DNA of 38,368 nucleotides from assembly GCA_947176295.1 (NCBI GenBank), contig CAMWQB010000009.1:1-38368 (forward strand), in the 5' to 3' direction. Numbering within the stretch: the stretch's first letter is position 1; every line of letters starts with the position of its first letter. Below, piece after piece: positions 19,468 through 26,870 of the stretch. The notes beneath the pieces were generated by a model that ran no database searches, had not been told where the DNA came from, and saw nothing but the letters and a program-made list of their open reading frames with translations. The translations under genes and the position numbers were made by a program. Source of the stretch: an uncultured Porphyromonadaceae bacterium. Lineage in GTDB: Bacteria; Bacteroidota; Bacteroidia; Bacteroidales; Muribaculaceae.

Positions 19468-21510
19468 ATGAAGCAGAAGAAGACAAGTCTGAGTTCCGGG
19501 GTGCTTTCCCTGATGATGACCGCCATAATCCTCTTGGCGGCGGGAGGGCAGATAATGGCTAAGCCGATGAGCACCCACGCGACATGGAAAGCTGAAATCA
19601 TCAAGGTGTCGGATCGCGAAGGCATTGTGCGCGTAACGGGCACGGTGGAGGACGGGTGGCACGTGTATGGCACGGTGATGCCAGAATATGACGAAAAGGC
19701 TGCCGCTCCGGACCCTACGACACTGACCATCCTTCCGACCAAGGGCGTAACGGTTATGGATGCCGACAAGCCCGCTGAGTGCAGCGAGGAGGCGAGCGTC
19801 CACTTCGATGAGATAATGCAGCTGAATTTACCCTGGCTGACGGGGACTTTCACCCTGAGCCGGAGTTTCCGGCTGGATGATGGCGTGAACGGGGCGACGA
19901 TAAGCGGGGAAGTGGGCTACATGAGCTGCAGCTCGAAGGCCTGCATCTCGCCGTCGAGATATGAGTTCTCTCTGCCTTTCGGCACAGCGGAGGCAACTGC
20001 CGCATCGGAGCCTGAGGAGGCAGCCGAAGCGACCGGTGGGCATGATGCGCTCATAAAAAGTGCCGGCGGCATTCCGGCAGAGAAAATAGCGCAATGGTGG
20101 GAACCGGTGGAGACCGAGGCCCACTCGACATCGCAATCATATTGGCTGATATTTATCTTCGGCTTCCTGGGAGGGCTTGTGGCGCTGCTTACGCCCTGCG
20201 TGTGGCCCATGATTCCGATGACGATGAGCTTCTTCCTGAAAGGGAAGAAGAGCCGCAGACGCTCGATTGCCGACGCCGTGAGCTATGCTCTGAGCATCAT
20301 CGTGATATTCCTGCTCTTAGGGATTGTGATAACCTTGATATTCGGCCCCGGAAAACTGAATGAGATTGCCACGAGCGCAGTGTTCAATGTTTTGTTTTTC
20401 CTTATCCTGGTGGTGTTTGCGCTATCGTTCCTGGGAGCATTCGAGATAACACTTCCGGCGAAGTGGAGCAACGCCATGGATGCGAAAGCAGAGAAGACGA
20501 CAGGCTTCGTGAGCATATTTTTCATGGCTTTCACGCTCGTGCTGGTGAGCTTCTCATGCACGGGTCCGATTATAGGCACGCTGCTTGTGGAGGCCTTCTC
20601 GGAGGGGAACCTTATGGGTCCGCTTTTGGGGATGGGAGGCTTTGCGCTTGGTCTCGCACTGCCGTTCGGGGTGTTTGCGTTCTTCCCCTCGATGATGAAG
20701 GAGCTCCCTCGCTCGGGGTCGTGGCTTAACACGGTGAAAGTAGTGTTAGGCTTTATAGAGCTGATACTGTCGCTGAAATTCCTTTCGGTTGCTGACCTGG
20801 CCTACGGCTGGGGCATCCTCGACCGCGAGATCTTCCTCGCCATCTGGATAGTGCTTTTCATACTGCTCGGGATGTATCTTTTGGGGAAACTCCGCTTCCC
20901 GCACGACGAGCCGTCGGAGGGCCCGGAGCGGACGGGTATCTTCCGCTTTTTCCTTGCGGTATGCTCGCTGAGCTTTGCGGTGTATCTTCTTCCGGGCATG
21001 TGGGGCGCCCCGCTCAAGGGCATCAGCGCTTTTGCTCCGCCGCTCTACACTCAGGATTTCAATCTCTACGGAGGTGAGTTCAAGGAATACGACAACTACG
21101 AGGAAGGGATGGCTGCGGCGGCCGAGCAGAAGCTCCCCGTGCTTCTTGACTTCTCGGGCTATGCGTGCGTGAACTGCCGAAAGATGGAGGGGGCTGTGTT
21201 CGACACGCCTGCCGTGCGCGACATGATCGAAGGCAACTACGTGATGATAAAGCTGATGGTTGACGACAAGACAGCACTTCCGGAAAACGTGAAAGTGGAC
21301 GAGGGCGGCCAAAGCATAAGTCTGCGGACCGTCGGCGACAAGTGGAGCTATCTCGAGCGCCACAAGTTCGGCATCAACTCGCAGCCCTATTACGTGCTGC
21401 TGGACAACGACGGGGAGCCCCTGACATCGCCAAGGGCCTATAATGAAAGCATCGACGCCTTCCTGGAATGGCTCCAGACGGGCATAGAAAACTATAAGAC
21501 CAAGAAATGA
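19468..21510 (+). CDS. dsbD: Thiol:disulfide interchange protein DsbD (alpha domain, TM core, C-terminal thioredoxin)
   Basis: YMSCSSKACISP alpha-domain motif; GLVALLTPCVWPMIPMTMSFFLK TM core; LLDFSGYACVNCRKMEGAVF thioredoxin CxxC. Confidence 0.93.
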   Translation: MKQKKTSLSSGVLSLMMTAIILLAAGGQIMAKPMSTHATWKAEIIKVSDREGIVRVTGTVEDGWHVYGTVMPEYDEKAAAPDPTTLTILPTKGVTVMDADKPAECSEEASVHFDEIMQLNLPWLTGTFTLSRSFRLDDGVNGATISGEVGYMSCSSKACISPSRYEFSLPFGTAEATAASEPEEAAEATGGHDALIKSAGGIPAEKIAQWWEPVETEAHSTSQSYWLIFIFGFLGGLVALLTPCVWPMIPMTMSFFLKGKKSRRRSIADAVSYALSIIVIFLLLGIVITLIFGPGKLNEIATSAVFNVLFFLILVVFALSFLGAFEITLPAKWSNAMDAKAEKTTGFVSIFFMAFTLVLVSFSCTGPIIGTLLVEAFSEGNLMGPLLGMGGFALGLALPFGVFAFFPSMMKELPRSGSWLNTVKVVLGFIELILSLKFLSVADLAYGWGILDREIFLAIWIVLFILLGMYLLGKLRFPHDEPSEGPERTGIFRFFLAVCSLSFAVYLLPGMWGAPLKGISAFAPPLYTQDFNLYGGEFKEYDNYEEGMAAAAEQKLPVLLDFSGYACVNCRKMEGAVFDTPAVRDMIEGNYVMIKLMVDDKTALPENVKVDEGGQSISLRTVGDKWSYLERHKFGINSQPYYVLLDNDGEPLTSPRAYNESIDAFLEWLQTGIENYKTKK

Positions 21511-22319
21511 AACCGGAAATAAGCTACGACTATAGTCCGCGGCACACTCGCGCGGAACAGCTTGAGGCCCTGGGCCGAATACTCGACACACTCGACATCC
21601 TCCGCGTGCACTGCCCGTGGGATGCGAAGCAGACCAACGAGAGCCTGCGCCCGAATACGATAGAGGAGACCTATGAGCTGGCTCAGGCACTTCTCGACGG
21701 GAAGAACGACGAAATCAGGAAGGAGCTGGGCGACGTTCTGCTGCACGTGCTTTTCTACTCGCGCATAGGCGACGAAAAGGGCGCGTTCGACATTGCCGAC
21801 GTGGCCGATGCCCTGAATCAGAAGCTTATATTCCGCCACCCGCACGTGTTCGGAGAAATCCATGTGGACGATGCACACGAGGTGGAGCAAAACTGGGAAC
21901 AGATAAAGCTGAAGGAAAAGGATGGCAACCGCTCGATTCTTGCGGGAGTGCCTTCGGCTCTGCCTGCGCTGGTGAAGGCTTTCCGCGTGCAGGAGAAGGC
22001 TGCGAATGCCGGCTTCGACTGGGAAAAGCCTGAGGACGTATGGGCGAAGGTGAAGGAAGAATTCGCGGAGGTTTCGGAAGCTATAGCATCGGGGAAGCAG
22101 GAAGATATCGAAGGCGAATTCGGCGACCTGCTGTTCAGCGTGATCAATGCGGCTCGGCTCTACAAGGTGAATCCGGAGAATGCCCTGGAGCGGACGAACC
22201 GGAAGTTTATCTCGCGCTTCAACCACATCGAGGAGGGCGCCAAGGCCCGCGGGCAAAAGGTGAAGGACCTCTCGCTCGAAGAAATGGAAGCGCTTTGGGA
22301 AGAGGCTAAAAAGAAATAA
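21507..22319 (+). CDS. mazG: Nucleoside triphosphate pyrophosphohydrolase MazG
   Basis: LRVHCPWDAKQTNESLRPNTIEETYEL; EIRKELGDVLLHVLFYSRIG; EGEFGDLLFSVINAARL. Confidence 0.95.
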   Translation: MKPEISYDYSPRHTRAEQLEALGRILDTLDILRVHCPWDAKQTNESLRPNTIEETYELAQALLDGKNDEIRKELGDVLLHVLFYSRIGDEKGAFDIADVADALNQKLIFRHPHVFGEIHVDDAHEVEQNWEQIKLKEKDGNRSILAGVPSALPALVKAFRVQEKAANAGFDWEKPEDVWAKVKEEFAEVSEAIASGKQEDIEGEFGDLLFSVINAARLYKVNPENALERTNRKFISRFNHIEEGAKARGQKVKDLSLEEMEALWEEAKKK

Positions 22320-22340
22320 TCCGAGGAGCTACGCTGCCAT

Positions 22341-24410
22341 ATGAAGGTCTGTGTCTGCGAGAAACATAGTGTGGCCCAGTCGATAGCCCACATCGTGGGA
22401 GCCGATGCCAAGCGCGACGGCTTCTACGAGGGAAACGGATATGCCGTGACGTGGACCGTGGGCCATCTGTGCTGCCTCCTCGAGCCACACGACTACTCGC
22501 AGGGGTGGAAGTCGTGGAGCCTGAGCGCCCTTCCGATGATACCTCAGAAATTCGACATCAAACTAATCGAGAACGATGGCTACAAGCGTCAGTTCAGGGT
22601 AATTGAAGAGCTGTTCGGAAAGGCGGATGAAATCATAAACTGCGGTGATGCCGGGCAGGAAGGCGAACTCATCCAACGCTGGGTGATGAAGAAGGCGGGG
22701 GCGACATGCCCCGTGAAACGTCTGTGGATTTCGTCGCTGACGGACGAGGCTATACGCGAGGGGCTTCAACACCTGCAGCCTCAGGCCGACTACGACCGTC
22801 TGTATTATGCGGGACTGTCGCGCGCTATCGGCGACTGGATTTTAGGGATGAATGCCACGCGGCTGTATACGCTGAAGTATGCCGGGCGCGGGGAGGTTCT
22901 GTCGATAGGACGCGTGCAGACGCCAACGCTGGCTCTGATCGTGAAGCGGCAGCATGAGATAGACACCTTCGTGCCGAAGGATTCATGGGAGCTGCGGACG
23001 CTCTATCGCGATGTAGTGTTCACATACACGGGCGAGCGCTTCGAGACCGAGGGGGCGGCCTCGAAGGAGGTAGAGCGCATTGCCGACGAGCCGTTCACGG
23101 TTACGGACGTGAGCAAAAAGAAGGGACGCGAGGCACCTCCGAGGCTCTTCGACCTTACGTCGCTGCAGGTGGAATGCAACAAGCGGTGGGGCTGGAGCGC
23201 CGACCTGACGCTAAAACTTATACAGACGCTTTACGAGAAGAAGCTGACGACATATCCGCGTGTGGACACGACTTATCTGAGCGAGGATATATACCCGAAA
23301 GTGCCTGAGATTCTGCGCAAGATGACGCCATACGCATCGCTGACGGCACCTGTTCTTGCCGGAAAGATTCAGAAGAGCAAGAAGGTGTTCGACAACTCGA
23401 AGGTAACGGACCACCATGCCATCATCCCCACGGGAGAGTATCCGGGCGGCCTCGAAGGCGATGAGAAAAAACTGTATCACCTTATAGCGCTGCGGTTTAT
23501 CGCAGCCTTCTATCCTGACTGCGAATTCATGCAGACTGTCGTGCTGGGCAAAGTGCTGGACTTCGAGTTCAAGGCCACGGGCAAGGTGATAGATAAGGCC
23601 GGCTGGCGCGTGCTCTTCGAGAAGGATAAGGACAAAGACGCTGAGGCTTCCCAGACTGATGATAAAAGCGACGACAGCATCCTGCCCGCTTTTACCAAAG
23701 GGGAGAGCGGGCCTCACACGCCGTCGCTGGCTAAAAAGACGACGCAACCTCCGAAGCCTTATACTGAGGGTACGCTGCTTCGGGCTATGGAGACGGCGGG
23801 ACGAAATATCGAGGATGAGGAGCTGCGCGATGCGATGAAGGAGAACGGTATCGGCCGGCCTTCGACACGTGCGGCCATAATCGAAACGCTCTTCAAGCGC
23901 CGCTACATCCGCCGCGAACGCAAGAGCATAGCTCCGACGCAGGCCGGGAAGGACCTTATCGCCACAATCCACGACGAGCTGCTGAAGAGCGCGAAGCTGA
24001 CGGGGATATGGGAGAACAAGCTGCGGCGCATAGAGCGGGGAGAATACTCTCCGGCGGCTTTCGTGCGCGAGCTCTCGGCGATGATGCATGAGATAGTGCT
24101 GACGGTTCTGCGCGACCGGTCGGACCGCCACATCCAGACGGGCTCGGGAGATGAGAACACAAGCTCCGGGGCCAAGTCTGCCGGCGAGGGCGAGGCTGCG
24201 GAGAAGCCCAAGGCCCGGCGCGCACCGGCAATACGGAAATACGAACAGATAGCCTGCCCGGAATGCGGAGAGGGCCACATCGTGAAGGGGCGCACGGCCT
24301 TCGGCTGCAGCCGCTACTCGGCGGGGTGCCACCTCCTGCTGCCCTTCACGGAATATCCGGACACTCTCACTCCGGCCAAACTGGCTAAGAAACTGAATAC
24401 TAAAAAATGA
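22341..24410 (+). CDS. topB: DNA topoisomerase III (type IA)
   Basis: MKVCVCEKHSVAQSIAHIVGA; NCGDAGQEGELIQRWV; SIGRVQTPTLALIVKRQ; C-terminal zinc-binding CPECGEGHIVKGRTAFGCSRYSAGCHLLLPF. Confidence 0.95.
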   Translation: MKVCVCEKHSVAQSIAHIVGADAKRDGFYEGNGYAVTWTVGHLCCLLEPHDYSQGWKSWSLSALPMIPQKFDIKLIENDGYKRQFRVIEELFGKADEIINCGDAGQEGELIQRWVMKKAGATCPVKRLWISSLTDEAIREGLQHLQPQADYDRLYYAGLSRAIGDWILGMNATRLYTLKYAGRGEVLSIGRVQTPTLALIVKRQHEIDTFVPKDSWELRTLYRDVVFTYTGERFETEGAASKEVERIADEPFTVTDVSKKKGREAPPRLFDLTSLQVECNKRWGWSADLTLKLIQTLYEKKLTTYPRVDTTYLSEDIYPKVPEILRKMTPYASLTAPVLAGKIQKSKKVFDNSKVTDHHAIIPTGEYPGGLEGDEKKLYHLIALRFIAAFYPDCEFMQTVVLGKVLDFEFKATGKVIDKAGWRVLFEKDKDKDAEASQTDDKSDDSILPAFTKGESGPHTPSLAKKTTQPPKPYTEGTLLRAMETAGRNIEDEELRDAMKENGIGRPSTRAAIIETLFKRRYIRRERKSIAPTQAGKDLIATIHDELLKSAKLTGIWENKLRRIERGEYSPAAFVRELSAMMHEIVLTVLRDRSDRHIQTGSGDENTSSGAKSAGEGEAAEKPKARRAPAIRKYEQIACPECGEGHIVKGRTAFGCSRYSAGCHLLLPFTEYPDTLTPAKLAKKLNTKK

Positions 24411-24592
24411 ACTGGCAACTTGCGGCGGTATATGCGATAATCGTTCTTGCAGTGGCGGCCTTCGTGCGGAATGTCTTCTTCTCGAAGAAGCACGGCTGCG
24501 ACTGCTGCGAGCATCGGGACAGCTGCCCGGGGTGCACGTTGAAAGAAAAAGAAGGCTGCGCAAACTGCCACAAAAACAATACAAAGATATGA
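24407..24592 (+). CDS. Small Cys-rich single-TM protein (FeoB-associated Cys-rich membrane protein-like)
   Basis: 61 aa: MNWQLAAVYAIIVLAVAAFVRNVFFSKKHGCDCCEHRDSCPGCTLKEKEGCANCHKNNTKI; ATGA overlaps with both neighbours. Confidence 0.65.
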   Translation: MNWQLAAVYAIIVLAVAAFVRNVFFSKKHGCDCCEHRDSCPGCTLKEKEGCANCHKNNTKI

Positions 24593-25806
24593 CTGACATC
24601 GAACTCATCCTCATCAATATCTCGGGTATGGACCGCCCGGGTGTGACTTCTGCTCTGACGGAGATTCTCGCGCGCTATGATGCTCAGATTTTAGACATCG
24701 GTCAGGCCGACATCCACCACTCGCTGTCGCTGGGAATTCTCTTCAGGACCAACTCGAAGATGAGCGGCGACATAATGAAAGACCTTCTCTTCAAGGCCTC
24801 GGAGCTGAATGTGCAGATCCGCTTCTCGCCCATTGGCCTTGAAGCGTACGAGGAATGGGTTGGCCGTCAGGGAAAACAGAGGTGGGTTATAACCATACTG
24901 GGGCGTCGGCTCACGGCGCGGCATATCGCGCTCGTAACGGACGAGATAGCGAAGCAGGGCATGAACATCGATTCGATAAAGCGCCTGACGGGCCGCATGC
25001 CTCTGCGCGAGAACGAGGACCCGAAGTCGAAGTCGTGCGTGGAGTTTTCGGTGCGCGGAAATCCTACGGACAAGCAGGCCATGCAGGACCGCTTCATGCG
25101 CATAGCTTCGGAGGAGGATTTCGATATATCGCTGCAGGAAGATAACGTATACCGCCGCTGCCGCCGACTGGTGTGCTTCGATATGGATTCTACCCTTATC
25201 GAGACGGAGGTTATCGACGAACTGGCTCTTCGCGCGGGCGTGGGCGATAAGGTGAAGGCCATCACCGAACGGGCCATGCGCGGGGAAATAGACTTCACGG
25301 ATAGCTTCCGCGAGCGTGTGGCGCTCCTGAAGGGACTGGATGTGAGCGTAATGCAGGAGATTGCCGAGAAGCTCCCCATCACGGAGGGGCTTGAGCGTCT
25401 GATGACCCAGCTACACCGCACGGGCTACAAGACTGCTATCCTCTCGGGCGGCTTCACCTATTTCGGCAACTATCTGAAGGAACGCTTCGGCTTCGACTAT
25501 GTGTATGCAAATGAACTCGAAGTGGGGCCTGACGGGAAGCTGACGGGCCGCTATCTCGGTGATGTGGTGGACGGTCGCCGCAAGGCCGAACTGCTCCGCA
25601 TCCTGGCGCAGGTGGAAAAAATCGACATCGAGCAGACGATAGCCGTGGGCGACGGTGCGAACGACTTGCCTATGCTTGCAACTGCGGGTTTAGGCATCGC
25701 TTTCCACGCCAAGCCTAAGGTGAAGGCTACTGCTGAACAGAGCATCTCGACCATAGGGCTCGATGGTGTGCTCTACTTCCTGGGCTTCAAGGATTCGTAT
25801 ATGTAA
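24589..25806 (+). CDS. serB: Phosphoserine phosphatase with N-terminal ACT-like domains
   Basis: MTDIELILINISGMDRPGVTSALTEIL; CFDMDSTLIETEVIDELA; AILSGGFTYFGNYLKERFGFDYVYANELE; AVGDGANDLPML. Confidence 0.95.
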   Translation: MTDIELILINISGMDRPGVTSALTEILARYDAQILDIGQADIHHSLSLGILFRTNSKMSGDIMKDLLFKASELNVQIRFSPIGLEAYEEWVGRQGKQRWVITILGRRLTARHIALVTDEIAKQGMNIDSIKRLTGRMPLRENEDPKSKSCVEFSVRGNPTDKQAMQDRFMRIASEEDFDISLQEDNVYRRCRRLVCFDMDSTLIETEVIDELALRAGVGDKVKAITERAMRGEIDFTDSFRERVALLKGLDVSVMQEIAEKLPITEGLERLMTQLHRTGYKTAILSGGFTYFGNYLKERFGFDYVYANELEVGPDGKLTGRYLGDVVDGRRKAELLRILAQVEKIDIEQTIAVGDGANDLPMLATAGLGIAFHAKPKVKATAEQSISTIGLDGVLYFLGFKDSYM

Positions 25807-25813
25807 GCAGGGC

Positions 25814-26776
25814 TTATCCGGCGGGGTCGACGTCTTCGAGGCTGACCAGATGGTGGAGAATGGCGTAGATCGTGAGACCTGCTGCGGAATGGATGCCGAG
25901 CTTGGCGCAGATGTTCCGACGATGGGTGGTAACGGTGTTGACCGAAAGGCACAGCCGGTCGGCAATTTCCTTATTTGCCCACCCCTTGGCCACGGCTACG
26001 ATAATTTCTTTCTCCCGCGGGCTGAGGGCATCGCCGGACGCTACGGGGCATTCGTCGCTCCCAGGCTCGGCTTCGGCGGCAGCATGGCTGAGGCGGGAGC
26101 GCAATGAGTTCTCAAGGGCCTCTACGGCGGGAACGAACAGGGAACGCTCGACTTCGAAGTGGCTCAGAAAGTCTTTCTCGCAGACAATGACATCGAAAAG
26201 GACGCTGCTGAGGCGAGTGTTGTCCTTCTGCTTGTAGTGGTAGATGAATACGTCCTTGAGCTCGCGGAGCTTTGTGGCCATGTGGCCGTGGTTGACGGAG
26301 AAATCGGAGATGGAGAAGGCTTCGTCGATGCGCCCGTCCATCAAGCGTCCGACATACTCAAAAATCACATCGTTTTCGTGGGCCATGTGCTTGCGCACTT
26401 CCTCGACATAATCGTCGTAGAATTTGATGAGCTGGAAGGCTACTTCGTCGGTGGCGGAGTAGTTTATGGAATCGATAAGCTTGTGGCGAAGCTGAGGGAG
26501 GGAATAGTCCAGAAAGGTGGAGTGAGCTCGCTTGAGATAATCCATCATCGCGGGAAGATGAATTTCGAACCGCGAGAAGTCGTTGCCGCTGAGGAGATTG
26601 CAGACAGCCAGGAAGGTGTCGGTGTGGACACCGTTTGCCTCGCAAGCTTCCTGCACGGTGCTTTCGCCGAAACCGAAGGCGATATTGAACCTGCTGATTG
26701 CCATAAGCAGGAGATTATTGTCGCGTATCAGCTGCCTCATGGTGTGGTGAGGCTTGTAGAGATGAATCGAGCCCAT
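25814..26776 (-). CDS. LuxR-type HTH transcriptional regulator with N-terminal ScdA/RIC-like segment and hemerythrin-like domain
   Basis: LLLMAISRFNIAFGFGESTVQEACEANGVHTDTFLAV (ScdA_N-like); AHSTFLDYSLPQL, HMAHENDVIFEYV, NHGHMATKL, HFEVERSLFVPAV (hemerythrin ligands); LSPREKEIIVAVAKGWANKEIADRLCLSVNTVTTHRRNICAKLGIHS (LuxR/GerE HTH). Confidence 0.9.
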   Translation of the reverse strand: MGSIHLYKPHHTMRQLIRDNNLLLMAISRFNIAFGFGESTVQEACEANGVHTDTFLAVCNLLSGNDFSRFEIHLPAMMDYLKRAHSTFLDYSLPQLRHKLIDSINYSATDEVAFQLIKFYDDYVEEVRKHMAHENDVIFEYVGRLMDGRIDEAFSISDFSVNHGHMATKLRELKDVFIYHYKQKDNTRLSSVLFDVIVCEKDFLSHFEVERSLFVPAVEALENSLRSRLSHAAAEAEPGSDECPVASGDALSPREKEIIVAVAKGWANKEIADRLCLSVNTVTTHRRNICAKLGIHSAAGLTIYAILHHLVSLEDVDPAG

Positions 26777-26784
26777 AACAGACG

Positions 26785-26815
26785 CAAAGTTAGCAATAAA
26801 CCGCGACCGGAGCAA
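26785..26815 (-). promoter_or_regulatory. Promoter of the LuxR-hemerythrin gene
   Basis: Minus strand TTG - N20 - TAACTTTG; the box ends 8 nt before the ATG; the -33 TTG lies inside the adjacent hairpin. Confidence 0.7.
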
Positions 26816-26842
26816 TACCCAAAAGTGAGTATTGCTCCGGTC
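26805..26842 (-). terminator. Perfect 14 bp stem hairpin downstream of the DUF3857 gene
   Basis: GACCGGAGCAATAC - CCAAAAGTGA - GTATTGCTCCGGTC. Confidence 0.7.
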
Positions 26843-26870
26843 GGTGAAGAATGTGATTCGCGAGGGTGGA

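Noticed and set aside
23211-24617. 468 aa minus-strand ORF antisense to topB
   Set aside because: Shadow ORF opposite conserved topoisomerase motifs; Arg/Leu-rich with no domain signature
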